Part shown: positions 1-11,103 of the stretch, piece after piece
Position numbering within the stretch: position 1 is the stretch's first letter
Layout of the letters: every line of letters begins with the position of its first letter
Source of the DNA: Corticimicrobacter populi
GTDB lineage: Bacteria > Pseudomonadota > Gammaproteobacteria > Burkholderiales > Burkholderiaceae_B
Assembly (NCBI RefSeq): GCF_003123725.1
Contig: NZ_QETA01000001.1
Location: forward strand, 744,001 to 808,000
Length of the DNA stretch: 64,000 nt
Direction: 5' to 3'
Translations under genes and position numbers: made by a program
Notes under the pieces: generated by a model
What the model was told of the DNA's origin: nothing
Database searches by the model: none
What the model saw: only the letters and a program-made list of their open reading frames with translations

Positions 1-927
1 CTTGGCAAGATGCGCCTCTTCGTCCTGGCGATAGGCCTGCCACAGCATCGGCTGGCCAGCCAGCAGCGCACGCACGAAAGAGTCCTCGCCTCGCACCAGG
101 TTGAGATCGGCACTCCACAGCAGACGGTCGTATTCGGGTTGTGGCAGGAACGGAATCCGAGCGATGTGCAGATTGGGGGCCAGCGTAGCCGGCAGCGCGG
201 GCAGCATGACCCGTTCGGGAACCAGCAGCAGTATCTGGCCCGGCAGTCGACCCAGAGCCAGCAGCAGCTCGGCGACGGGGGCATCCGGATAGCAGAACAG
301 GGTGACGATCTGCAGATCGGGTTGTTCGAGCAGTACCCGCGCGGTTTCGTCATGCGGCAGCAAGTCGGTCAGCCAGCGTCGAACCTGGGCAGTGTCAGCC
401 TGCCACTCCTGACGTTGCCGGGTCAGCGTCTTTTCGCGCAGTATGCCGCCGGTGCCGGGCAGAAAGCCTGGGAAGAAGAAAAATTTTCGCTGTCCGTCGG
501 GCTGGGGGGATTCCATACCGTGGCAGCCTGCTGCCCACGCCTCGGTCGCAAGATATTCAAGATTGAGCCACAGTTTGCTGCGGCCGGGCATGCGGGCGAT
601 GTGGCTGGTGGGCGGATCGCAGGCAAAGGCTTCGATGACAATGTCATGCGGCTCGAGGTCGGGTATCGAGCCGGACCAGTGAATGATCTCTATCCCGGCA
701 TGGGCCTGAGCGGACAGGCCGGGGTCGATAGCCCGACACAGGTGCTGGAATGCACGCAGATCATCCACCCACAGGCGTACCGGGCAGCCATGGTCTTGAT
801 GCAGACAGCGCGCCAGGCGCCAGCACACACCGATATCGCCATAATTGTCGATCACACGACAGAACAGATCCACACCGGGCGCTGCCGGTGGCATGACGCG
901 GGGATCAGACTGTCGTGCGGCCATCAT
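1..927 (-). CDS. earP: EF-P arginine rhamnosyltransferase EarP (partial, C-terminus off window)
   Basis: EarP transfers rhamnose from dTDP-rhamnose to a conserved arginine of elongation factor P, which helps ribosomes pass polyproline stalls. I translated the frame directly; it stays open to base 1, giving 309 codons of a family usually about 370-380 long. The motif DNYGDIGVCWRLAR (D27, D31) matches the catalytic aspartate region (D13/D17 in Pseudomonas putida EarP), and RGEDS at 279-283 carries the conserved glutamate. ATG at 927 overlaps the pdxY stop by 4 nt; a second ATG at 924 follows at once. In relatives efp usually lies next downstream, here just outside the window (inference). Confidence 0.9.
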   Translation of the reverse strand, partial: MMAARQSDPRVMPPAAPGVDLFCRVIDNYGDIGVCWRLARCLHQDHGCPVRLWVDDLRAFQHLCRAIDPGLSAQAHAGIEIIHWSGSIPDLEPHDIVIEAFACDPPTSHIARMPGRSKLWLNLEYLATEAWAAGCHGMESPQPDGQRKFFFFPGFLPGTGGILREKTLTRQRQEWQADTAQVRRWLTDLLPHDETARVLLEQPDLQIVTLFCYPDAPVAELLLALGRLPGQILLLVPERVMLPALPATLAPNLHIARIPFLPQPEYDRLLWSADLNLVRGEDSFVRALLAGQPMLWQAYRQDEEAHLAK

Positions 928-1805
928 GCCACCTTGGTGGCGTCGAACAGCCGTGTTGGTTGAACGATTTGCTGGCGGGCCTGCACCAGCGGCAGGTTGC
1001 GGCTGCCGCTGGGCAGCTCTGCGATCAGTCCATACAGGGTGCTGACGGCATGGCCCAGCGCCTGTGGCAGGGCATCGCCGACCAGCAAGCGGGCCAGCAG
1101 GGTCGATGAAAATACATCACCCATGCCGCTGGGCATCGGATCGAGCGAGATGATTGGGGTTGTGACCAGCCAGGCATCATCGCGGCGCACGGCCAGCGTG
1201 CCCAGTTGACCTTCCATGTCGGGGGTCAGCAGGCTGGTGATGATGATCGTGTCAGGGCCGGGCTGGCCCGGGCCGCTGCGCAGCAGACGCCGTGTCTCGG
1301 CGATGGCGTGAGGCAGGTCACGCAGCGAAGTGTCGCTGAGCAGTTCGAACTCGTATTGGTTGGGGGTGAGAATGTCCGCCTGTGGCATGGCGTATTGGCG
1401 CAGGAAGGGCGGAATGCCGGGCCTGACGAAGATGCCCCGGTGCACGTCGCCCATGACCGGATCGCACAGATAACGCACGGCCGGGTTTGCCTGGCGAATT
1501 TTACGCACTGCGTCGAGAATGGTCTGACCAATCGCGGCATCGCCCAGATAGCCGGACAGCACGGCCGCGCAGTGGGAGAGTACGTCGCGGGCCTGAAGGC
1601 CTTCGATCACGTCGCGGATATGTTCTGCGCTGAATACCTGCCCCTTGACCTCGCCGAACCCTGTGTGGTTCGAGAACTGGACCGTATGCACGGCCACGGC
1701 CTCGACGCCGGACAACTGCAGCGGCAGCATGGCGGCGGCATTGCCGACATGGCCCCATGCAACGTGGGACTGGATGGTCAGGACCAGGGGCGGATGCGTA
1801 TTCAT
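924..1805 (-). CDS. pdxY: Pyridoxal kinase PdxY
   Basis: Phosphorylates pyridoxal to pyridoxal 5'-phosphate in the vitamin B6 salvage pathway, in the cytosol. The 293-residue protein has the ribokinase-like fold signatures: N-terminal IQSHVAWGHVGN, central CDPVMGD, LTPNQYE, and the C-terminal anion-hole motif PSGMGDVF. I start at ATG 1805 because this places the family's usual N-terminus first; the frame is open further upstream but that part does not resemble the family. It begins 1 nt after the upstream DUF2863 stop and overlaps earP by 4 nt, so it is very likely co-transcribed with both. Confidence 0.93.
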   Translation of the reverse strand: MNTHPPLVLTIQSHVAWGHVGNAAAMLPLQLSGVEAVAVHTVQFSNHTGFGEVKGQVFSAEHIRDVIEGLQARDVLSHCAAVLSGYLGDAAIGQTILDAVRKIRQANPAVRYLCDPVMGDVHRGIFVRPGIPPFLRQYAMPQADILTPNQYEFELLSDTSLRDLPHAIAETRRLLRSGPGQPGPDTIIITSLLTPDMEGQLGTLAVRRDDAWLVTTPIISLDPMPSGMGDVFSSTLLARLLVGDALPQALGHAVSTLYGLIAELPSGSRNLPLVQARQQIVQPTRLFDATKVA

Positions 1806-1806
1806 G

Positions 1807-3021
1807 TCAGTGGAACAACGCAGGTGCGGAGGGAACTTCCTCGGGCATCTCGGGATGCACCAGTTCCCCCTGCGGGTTGGGGAAATAGGGGGCACCGCAG
1901 TCTTCGCAGTGCTCGGGAGCCAGCAGGCCGGGAATGCGACGGATCTCACGCACACCGCTGCGGCGCAACAGTTCGCTGATCTGCGCGACGGTTTCGGCAC
2001 CGTCGTCGATGGCCTGGATGGCTACTTCCGGGCCGAACAGCGGCCACATGCAGCCGTAGATGACGTCGTTGCTCTGCTTGGCTGTCAGGCCGATGCGGTA
2101 TTCCTCGATACGTGATTCGCCGCAGCCGGCGATGACGGCACGCAGGGTCTCGGCCGGCATGTCCATGCTTTCCTGCAGCCAGGAAAGAGCGGCCTGCAGC
2201 GTCAGCGGACGGATGGTCTTGTCTGCCTCGCGGTTGCTGACATAGTAGGCATCGGGCAGGATACATTCGAATGCGCAGCCGGGCAGCAGTTCAGAAAAGG
2301 CTTCGTGGGTATGGGCGATCCATTGTTCGAGGCTGTTGCCGCGACTGGCTTCGGGACGGCCGCCGTCTTCCTGCCAACGGAACAGCGGTGCACCTGCAGG
2401 GGCGGCGACCACGCCAACCAGATAGCGCGTGTCTGCCAGCATGGGTGCCGTTTCGACCTGTTCCGACAGCAGGTAGTCCTGTAGATGGACCTCGCTGCCC
2501 TGGACAGCCTGTTGTGCGAGGTTTTGCATCCAGCGCCAGGTTTCGGAAAACGAGCGCGGCATCTGATCCATGCTGAACAGTGCAGGCAACAGTGCCAGCC
2601 GGGCATCCGGTGCCAGAATATCGGTATGCAGAGCCTGTTGCAGCCTGGCATGGGCCGGTGCAGTCAGTGGGCCGGAAAAAATGCTGTAACGTGTCCAGGC
2701 AGCAAGCGGTGCGACGATCAGCAAGGCATCCCAGGGCTGTCCGTCAGGGCCGGTCACGGTGCCGGACTCGGAGTGTGTCTCGATCAGTTCGATCAGCACT
2801 TCGTAGGCATTGGTGTCGGATTGGGCCAGTTCGTCCAGGGCGTGTTCAAGCGCCTCGTCCTGCTGCTGCCGGAGCAGTTTGCGAATCTGGTCGGCCAACT
2901 GGTTTTCCCAGTAAATGTCTTCGACACGACTGCCTGAAGCACCCAGTGCCAGTGCCAAGGCACCCAGGCGCTTGGCATCGCGTTGCAGGGAAGAGGAAAC
3001 GGTACGGCGGGTACGGAGCAT
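1807..3021 (-). CDS. DUF2863 family protein
   Basis: A soluble protein of about 404 residues with no signal peptide or membrane segment, matching the DUF2863 family of Burkholderiales; its function is unknown. The near-N-terminal stretch LGALALALGASGSRVED and a C-terminal CEDCGAPYFPNP with a CxxC pair are visible, the latter perhaps a metal site (inference). ATG 3021 is chosen because it sits where relatives begin; a TTG at 3087, overlapping the M48 stop, would add 22 residues unlike the family. No good Shine-Dalgarno sequence precedes 3021, so the start is uncertain. It lies between an M48 peptidase and pdxY in one compact minus-strand run. Confidence 0.8.
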   Translation of the reverse strand: MLRTRRTVSSSLQRDAKRLGALALALGASGSRVEDIYWENQLADQIRKLLRQQQDEALEHALDELAQSDTNAYEVLIELIETHSESGTVTGPDGQPWDALLIVAPLAAWTRYSIFSGPLTAPAHARLQQALHTDILAPDARLALLPALFSMDQMPRSFSETWRWMQNLAQQAVQGSEVHLQDYLLSEQVETAPMLADTRYLVGVVAAPAGAPLFRWQEDGGRPEASRGNSLEQWIAHTHEAFSELLPGCAFECILPDAYYVSNREADKTIRPLTLQAALSWLQESMDMPAETLRAVIAGCGESRIEEYRIGLTAKQSNDVIYGCMWPLFGPEVAIQAIDDGAETVAQISELLRRSGVREIRRIPGLLAPEHCEDCGAPYFPNPQGELVHPEMPEEVPSAPALFH

Positions 3022-3083
3022 GTAGGGAGCAGGGCTGCCTGCAAAAAAGATAAACGGAATATGACTGCCCAGTTTAACCCGTA

Positions 3084-4145
3084 TCAATCTGCCGGGTGTG
3101 TCTGCAGGGTTTCCCTGAGCCTGCGTATGCGTTCTTCGGTGGCGGGATGCGAGGCCGTCCAGTCGGGCAGTGACAGCTTGTCCGGGTGTGATTTTTCCAG
3201 TCGCTCCAGCATCTGCGCCAGCGCAGCGGGATCGCGTCCGCTGGCTTGCATCAGTTCGGCGGCATGGGTGTCGGCATCGCGCTCGAAGTCCCGGGAATAG
3301 GCCAGATCGAGCAGGCCCGCCCCCATGGCGGCCGTGTCGCTGACCATGCTGCTGATATCGCCGGTCATCATCATCAGTACGGCAGACAGGCCAACGGCAC
3401 GTGCCATGCGGCGCAGACCATGGCGGTGGTGGACATGGCCGATTTCATGCGCGAGAACACCGGCGATTTCATCCTGGCTGGATGCCATTTCGATGAGTTC
3501 GTCGGTAATGACAATATCACCGCCGGGCAGGGCTAGTGCATTGGCACCGATGGTGTCGCCCTTGCGAAAGTGGAGTTGCAGTGTGTGCTCGAGATTTACC
3601 TGGTTGCGCGCCAGGTCATCAAACACAGCCTGGACCTGCTGTTGTTGCTTGGGAGGCAGCGTACTGGGCTTGAAGACAGCATAATCCAGCGTCTGCATGA
3701 CGCCTGTGCCGATTCGCTGCTCGACCGAAACCGGAACCAGGCGGGCAGCGAGGTCGGCTGTCCATGGAACCCCCCAGCGTACACCAGCGAACATCAGCGC
3801 GATGGCCAACACGAAAAGCAGCAGCAGGCGAGGATGTACCCGTTCGAGGTAGAACAGCACATTGTGCGGTGCCCGGCCATACAGTTGCTGCCTCAGCCTG
3901 CTGGCAGTGTCATGCAGACTGGTTTCGAAAATACGGCCATCGGGCAGTTCGATACGCTGGGGTGCCCGGCCGATGCGGTCCCCCCAGGCCAGCGTGGTGG
4001 CATCGAGGTGTTCCTGCTGCAGACCGCAGTCGAGCCGCAGCAGACCATGCTCGTCGATGGACAGCATGGCATCGGCGCAGGCCGCAGAGCCGGCCGCGAA
4101 GAGACGGCCGGAGAGTACGACAGATGCCTCAGAGGCTGACGGCAC
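3084..4145 (-). CDS. M48 family zinc metallopeptidase with N-terminal DUF7092-like domain
   Basis: Predicted membrane-anchored zinc protease of 353 residues. Residues about 10-95 form a small domain like DUF7092, residues 107-127 form one transmembrane segment, and the M48 domain follows with HEIGH at 233-237 and a downstream third-ligand region RDFERDAD. The start is GTG at 4145, preceded by GAAGG at good spacing, which gives a 17-nt overlap with the upstream yjgN-like gene. The open frame extends to 4337 but that part is yjgN read in another frame. Substrate unknown; coupling to a YjgN-type membrane protein suggests an envelope role (inference). Confidence 0.88.
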   Translation of the reverse strand: MPSASEASVVLSGRLFAAGSAACADAMLSIDEHGLLRLDCGLQQEHLDATTLAWGDRIGRAPQRIELPDGRIFETSLHDTASRLRQQLYGRAPHNVLFYLERVHPRLLLLFVLAIALMFAGVRWGVPWTADLAARLVPVSVEQRIGTGVMQTLDYAVFKPSTLPPKQQQQVQAVFDDLARNQVNLEHTLQLHFRKGDTIGANALALPGGDIVITDELIEMASSQDEIAGVLAHEIGHVHHRHGLRRMARAVGLSAVLMMMTGDISSMVSDTAAMGAGLLDLAYSRDFERDADTHAAELMQASGRDPAALAQMLERLEKSHPDKLSLPDWTASHPATEERIRRLRETLQTHPAD

Positions 4146-5292
4146 TTGCAAAACCTTCGAGTTCGCCGAATTCGCCCCCGAAGCTGCTGGGCGTATTGCC
4201 CTGCGCCGTGACGAAGTAGTCGAGATCGCCCTGTGCCAGCAGTGTGACCTGCGTGGCCAGGTAGCGGTAATGACGCACGCGTGCCCAAGGGTAGGCCAGC
4301 CCAAGGCTGCAGATTGTTGCCAGCCCGCCCGAGACAAAAATCCACATCAGGCGCCAGGGCGACAGCGTGCTGCGCATGCCATGCACGCCGTCGATGCTGA
4401 GCTGGTTCAGGACTTCGTTGCGTTCACGGGTTCCGTAGTAGAGTGCCGCGACGAAAATGGCCAGGTAGAACGACAGAATGATCGGCAGTACCACTGCCAG
4501 GATCAGGCTTACCATCATCTCCGGCGGCATTGAACTGCTGGCCATGTGTGGCGACTGTAGAATGAAGAGGATACTGCTCAGCGGTGGCAGCAGTGACAGG
4601 ATGCTCAGGATCAGGGGAATACCGATGAACAGCGCCAGGAACAGCAGGAAAGACAGTCCGAAGATACCGTAGAGATGGCCCACGCGTGGTTGCGTGTCCA
4701 TGCGGGCATTGCCGAACTGAGTATTGCCGATGACGTAGCGTGCAATCATGCGGGAGACCACGGGGGCCAGCAGTCCCAGCGTGAATAGCGTGATGAAGGG
4801 CAGACCGACGAACAGCCAGAGCGCGCGACCATAGCTGCCCTGGAAATTGAAGCGCACATTGCGCCAGCTGCTGACCCGGGCATTGAAACGCAGGCCGGCG
4901 TTGAGCGCCCAGGGCATGAGGAGCAGCAGCACCAGTAGCGTCAGCAACTGGGCGGGCGGGAAGAATGCGCCTGGCAGTGCCAGCAGGATGATCAGGACGA
5001 TGGCCAGCAGGCGACCCTTGAAAATCTGCATGCCGGTGGCGTGATATTCAAATGCGTGTCCGTCGATGCTGGTGTGACCGTAGAACCAGCGCTTGGTCCG
5101 CACCTTGGCCCAGGCAGACCAGATACCCAGCGTCAGGATAGTGAGCAGCAGGTTGACGATCCAGACACCGAAATAATCGCCGGCAGTGCCGTTGAACGCG
5201 ACAGGAATTTCCCTGCGCTGGGAGGGAGAGGGGACGGGAAATGACTCCACCGTAGCGAGGAAGTCGTCGGCGGCAGAGGGATCGGCGGTCAT
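4129..5292 (-). CDS. YjgN (DUF898) family inner-membrane protein
   Basis: A 387-residue polytopic membrane protein of the YjgN/DUF898 family, whose function is not established. After a soluble N-terminus of about 30 residues there are several hydrophobic segments, with the repeated family signature TLGIWSAWAKVRTKRWFYGH and a later copy beginning YPWARVRHYRY. ATG 5292 opens the reading frame. It is first in the minus-strand run yjgN-M48-DUF2863-pdxY-earP, in which each junction overlaps or is separated by at most about 60 nt, so the five genes are probably co-transcribed. Confidence 0.85.
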   Translation of the reverse strand: MTADPSAADDFLATVESFPVPSPSQRREIPVAFNGTAGDYFGVWIVNLLLTILTLGIWSAWAKVRTKRWFYGHTSIDGHAFEYHATGMQIFKGRLLAIVLIILLALPGAFFPPAQLLTLLVLLLLMPWALNAGLRFNARVSSWRNVRFNFQGSYGRALWLFVGLPFITLFTLGLLAPVVSRMIARYVIGNTQFGNARMDTQPRVGHLYGIFGLSFLLFLALFIGIPLILSILSLLPPLSSILFILQSPHMASSSMPPEMMVSLILAVVLPIILSFYLAIFVAALYYGTRERNEVLNQLSIDGVHGMRSTLSPWRLMWIFVSGGLATICSLGLAYPWARVRHYRYLATQVTLLAQGDLDYFVTAQGNTPSSFGGEFGELEGFASAVSL

Positions 5293-5382
5293 TCGGTCAG
5301 GCTCCTGAAATGGCAGCGGCGACCGTCAGCGGCCGCCGCGCATAATGAATCAGGGCGAATAATAGCAAATAACAACTGTTTC

Positions 5383-5398
5383 GGCGGCGTGAGCCGCC
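5383..5398 (-). terminator. GC-rich hairpin after acnA (weak terminator candidate)
   Basis: Inverted repeat GGCGGC (5383-5388) and GCCGCC (5393-5398) with a 4-nt loop, 6 nt after the acnA stop on the minus strand. The sequence after it is T-rich but has no continuous T run, so termination may be partial. Confidence 0.4.
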
Positions 5399-5404
5399 CT
5401 GGCG

Positions 5405-8107
<2,703 letters not shown>

Positions 8108-8358
8108 CTCGGACTCCATGTGTGGGTGGCTGTCGTGGCAGACATCCGGATGCCGGGTCCGGGTTGCCGCAAGCATGCACAACAGTGTGCCAGAGTCCGG
8201 CCTGATTGCCTAGAAAGGGGCAGCCCTGTGGCGGCCATGCAGGCACGAGATCGGTGTCAGGCAGGGAAATAGGCAGGTTACACTTCCGATCACGATGACT
8301 TTTCCCGTATACATACGCGCGTTCCGTGCCGATGATGCGCCTGCGCTGGAGCAGTACC
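8108..8358. other. Divergent intergenic region between acnA and the DUF6678-like gene
   Basis: A 251-bp gap between divergent genes that must hold both promoters. I see no convincing consensus promoter, hairpin or repeat in it. Confidence 0.5.
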
Positions 8359-8763
8359 ATGCACCCTAGGATCAGGGCATTCCTCGACGCACGGGGATTG
8401 GTGTCCGTCATGAACCGGACCAAATGGACCGAATTGGCCGAAGGGCTGGACAGGATCGGCCAGAATGGCCCACTGGCGTCCGTTCGCTATCTTGACCCGG
8501 ATGTGCGCAGCGGCAAATGTCATATTGACTGGCCGGAGTTCATCAGGCAGGGGCCCGAGTGGTACGAGTGGCTGGATGTGCATGCCATCGAAGAAATCCA
8601 TCGTGGCCGCCTGGTGCCGCCTGCCCTGATTGATCATGAAAAAGCGATCGAAGCCTGCCTGCAGGCCGTGGGTGTTCCATACAGTCGAGTTGGGCAGGAT
8701 TTCCGGGTGTGGGGGTATGTTGATAGCCGGCAGCCTCCTGTATATGTGTCACGCTCCAAATGA
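8359..8763 (+). CDS. DUF6678-like small cytosolic protein
   Basis: A 134-residue soluble protein. NRTKWTELAEGL resembles the start of DUF6678 proteins, a family of unknown function; the match is from memory of the family. The C-terminal half has paired aromatic motifs (GPEWYEWLDV, FRVWGYVD). ATG 8359 is preceded by GGAG with a 7-nt gap; an upstream in-frame codon at 8326 lacks this. Its stop overlaps the next gene by 4 nt, so the pair is translationally coupled. Such small paired genes are common in immunity or accessory loci, but no toxin gene is present here. Confidence 0.65.
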   Translation: MHPRIRAFLDARGLVSVMNRTKWTELAEGLDRIGQNGPLASVRYLDPDVRSGKCHIDWPEFIRQGPEWYEWLDVHAIEEIHRGRLVPPALIDHEKAIEACLQAVGVPYSRVGQDFRVWGYVDSRQPPVYVSRSK

Positions 8764-9302
8764 ACAAGCAAAATATTTCTGAGTCGAATGTGTCCCAGCC
8801 TGCGAGCAGCCGGTTGCAGATCGAACGCAGGTCGATTCCCTATGTCATCAATGGGAAGTCAAATACATGCGAGCAGTCCGAATTCATCGTGGATGGGCAG
8901 CCTCTGTCCACCGTGCTCGGTTTTGCCGGCAGCCGGCCCTGGTTCGGCATGACTTTTCTGGATTCCGTAAAGACTGCCAGGGAAAACCAGCTACAGGGTT
9001 TTCTTGGCCTTTGCGTGCCGTTCAACCAGTTTGGTTCCGGGCGCTTTGTACTGTATCGCTGCCATTGCGGCAGTGACTACTGCGGTGTGATTTCCTGCGA
9101 ACTGAACGTCGAAGGTGACCGCGTGTGCTGGCGTGACATCCGTTATGAAACAGACCCTGAAGAGGCTGAAGACACGGACGACGATGACGACCGGATCTCC
9201 CATGTCATATCTGACCTGTATTTCGATCTGGCGCAATATCGGGCGTCTGTGAATGATTTCATTGCGGCGCTCGATTCAGGTGACGGGGCCTCGACTACCT
9301 GA
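8760..9302 (+). CDS. Hypothetical protein with CxCGxxxCG motif
   Basis: I do not recognise this 180-residue protein. It has no signal peptide or membrane segment. Visible features are a central RCHCGSDYCGVISCEL, with four cysteines that could bind a metal; the following WRDIRYE; a strongly acidic run EEAEDTDDDDD near residue 140; and a helical C-terminus. ATG 8760 overlaps the previous stop as ATGA. A hand count of 8761-9240 gives 260 G/C in 480 bases (54%), lower than the flanking acn genes, consistent with an accessory origin. Confidence 0.7.
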   Translation: MNKQNISESNVSQPASSRLQIERRSIPYVINGKSNTCEQSEFIVDGQPLSTVLGFAGSRPWFGMTFLDSVKTARENQLQGFLGLCVPFNQFGSGRFVLYRCHCGSDYCGVISCELNVEGDRVCWRDIRYETDPEEAEDTDDDDDRISHVISDLYFDLAQYRASVNDFIAALDSGDGASTT

Positions 9303-9351
9303 ATGGCTGCCATGCCTGGGAAGATAAATTCGAAATCAGCGTGTGGATATT

Positions 9352-9918
9352 ATGGCGCATAGAGAAATAATTTTGATGAGGCATGGCCGCCCTGATCTGT
9401 CCTCATCACAAAAAATCCCGGCTCGTGAGATGCAAGACTGGATGGCACAATATGACTGTGCCGAGATTGTTGACGAGCAGGCTCCTGATGCCTGCATGAC
9501 GCTGGCTGCCTCAGCCCGTGTCATTGTGTCGAGCAGCGCGCCCAGGGCGCGTTCTTCCCTGCAGGTGTTGGGGGTTGAGCCCGATATCGTGGATGATGTT
9601 TTCTGCGAAGCGCAATTGCCTCATACGCACTGGCATCATCCACGCCTGTCCCCATTTACGTGGGCATTTATTTTTCGGATGCTCTGGCTATGTGGTTTTT
9701 CTGGTGCGGCCGAAAGTGTCCGTTGCGCAAAACGGCGAGCACATACGGCGGCACAACGGCTTCAGGATTTATCCGGTGCAGGTCGTGTTTTCCTGGCCGG
9801 GCACGGTGTCATGAATCGCCTGATCGCCAGGCACCTGGAAGCAGACGGGTGGGCGTGCCACGCCCGGAGCGGACGCGGATACTGGAGTGTCATGGTCTAT
9901 CGGTGTGTGCCTGGGTAA
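9352..9918 (+). CDS. Histidine phosphatase family protein
   Basis: A 188-residue member of the phosphoglycerate-mutase-like histidine phosphatase superfamily. The phosphorylated-histidine motif MRHGRPDL lies at the N-terminus and the second catalytic histidine is in FLAGHGVMNRLI; SSSAPRARSSLQ fits the usual conserved arginine segment. The substrate cannot be told from sequence. ATG 9352 is preferred to GTG 9343 three codons upstream. It is third in the small lower-G+C plus-strand cluster at 8359-9918, 49 nt after the previous gene. Confidence 0.82.
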   Translation: MAHREIILMRHGRPDLSSSQKIPAREMQDWMAQYDCAEIVDEQAPDACMTLAASARVIVSSSAPRARSSLQVLGVEPDIVDDVFCEAQLPHTHWHHPRLSPFTWAFIFRMLWLCGFSGAAESVRCAKRRAHTAAQRLQDLSGAGRVFLAGHGVMNRLIARHLEADGWACHARSGRGYWSVMVYRCVPG

Positions 9919-9957
9919 CCTGTGCGGGAAAGCCTCTTGAAACTGATGTCGTGAGCT

Positions 9958-10545
9958 TTAGATACGGTTGCCCAATTCTTCCCGCACCTGCATCAGGGCA
10001 AAGCCCAGCAGGTTGAGGCCGCGCCAAAGCATGGGATTGCCGGCATGCGTATCGTCCTGGGCCATGCCGATGCCCCAGATGCGGTCCACCGGGCTGGCTT
10101 CGACCAGGATGCGGGAACCTGTCTGCCTCAGGTAGTCGCCCAGGTCCTTGTTCTGGCTGAACTTGGCCTGATTGGCCCGGACCACGATATTGAATCGCTG
10201 GGCCAGCCAGGTCGCATCGTCAAAGCCGCGTACCTGCCGCCCCAGGGCCTTGGCGGCACCGGGGTTGGAGGCCTGGAGGATCTTGGCGTGGTTTTCGTGG
10301 TCGCCAAAGAGGCGGGCTTTCTCGGCCATCATGAAATGTTCGGCGCTGGCGTAGCGATGTCCGTCCACGACGAACGGTGCACCGTACCATTGGCTGAAGC
10401 AACTGGCTGTGATGCCTGACTTGGCCTGCTGGTGCCCCCAGAAGAACACATATTTGAGTTTTTCGCCTGCATTGAAGCGCTTGCGCAATGCCTGCAGAAA
10501 TTGGGTGTCGTCGATACCGGCAACGGTTTCAGGTCGGTGCGTCAT
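9958..10545 (-). CDS. NADAR family N-glycosidase-like protein (YbiA-related)
   Basis: NADAR proteins of the YbiA type hydrolyse the N-glycosidic bond of reactive riboflavin-pathway intermediates; others act in NAD/ADP-ribose-linked contexts. This 195-residue protein shows FFWGHQ, SQWYGAPFVVDG, YASAEHFMMAEKA and a C-terminal GIGMAQDD region typical of the family. About 35 residues precede the core. ATG 10545 is chosen because the open frame further upstream is glpM read out of frame. It is transcribed in the same direction as glpM, 56 nt downstream of it. Confidence 0.85.
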   Translation of the reverse strand: MTHRPETVAGIDDTQFLQALRKRFNAGEKLKYVFFWGHQQAKSGITASCFSQWYGAPFVVDGHRYASAEHFMMAEKARLFGDHENHAKILQASNPGAAKALGRQVRGFDDATWLAQRFNIVVRANQAKFSQNKDLGDYLRQTGSRILVEASPVDRIWGIGMAQDDTHAGNPMLWRGLNLLGFALMQVREELGNRI

Positions 10546-10601
10546 GGTTTGCCTGAATGGATAAAAGCGGCAGTATGCATGATTTGCATGCACTGGGCCA
10601 A

Positions 10602-10949
10602 TCAGGTCGCCGCATGTAAACGACTCCAGCCGATCAGCAGGATGCCGGCCACGATCGCCCAGACCACTGTGGCACCGATCAGCGTGGCGGGCAGGCTGTA
10701 GCGTACGCTGCCGTAATACACCGCCAGCAGATAGGCAGCATAGGGGGCCAGTGACCACAGCCCGAAAAGCGCCGTGGCCTGCAGGTCTGCTGCAGCACGC
10801 GAGGTGCCCACGATGAAGTGGGCGATCAGGGCAAAGGTCGGAAACAGCGGCACCAGGCCGGCGATGAAGAAGCTGCGAGATTTGGACAGCAGGGCAATGA
10901 CGAACACCGTCAAGGCACCGAGCAGCATTTTGAGAAACAGGGAAACCAT
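10602..10949 (-). CDS. glpM: GlpM family inner-membrane protein
   Basis: A 115-residue polytopic membrane protein with the GlpM signature AGLVPLFPTFALIAHFIVG and about four hydrophobic segments. GlpM was named from Pseudomonas aeruginosa, where it affects alginate production; its molecular role is unclear. ATG 10949 matches the family N-terminus; no strong Shine-Dalgarno sequence is visible. It lies downstream of acnB, separated from it by a strong hairpin. Confidence 0.82.
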   Translation of the reverse strand: MVSLFLKMLLGALTVFVIALLSKSRSFFIAGLVPLFPTFALIAHFIVGTSRAAADLQATALFGLWSLAPYAAYLLAVYYGSVRYSLPATLIGATVVWAIVAGILLIGWSRLHAAT

Positions 10950-11010
10950 GGCAAAGGGAGGGTGACGGTCAGGAAACGCAAGAAAACCGTATTCTGGCAG
11001 GGTGAAAACA

Positions 11011-11047
11011 GCAACGCTCCTGGATCGTGAGAAACCAGGAGCGTTGC
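11011..11047 (-). terminator. Hairpin terminator after acnB
   Basis: A perfect 13-bp inverted repeat (11011-11023 with 11035-11047) around an 11-nt loop, 57 nt after the acnB stop. On the minus strand it is followed by CTGTTTTC, a short T tract, so it probably separates acnB from glpM transcription. Confidence 0.7.
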
Positions 11048-11103
11048 GCGTGGCGAAACCGGTGTTGCGCGACTGTGAAGTCACGCAACCCGGGTGCCGG
11101 GGA

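Noticed and set aside
10-963. A 317-codon plus-strand frame at the left edge
   Set aside because: The minus strand of the same region translates to a clear EarP, so this is its shadow.
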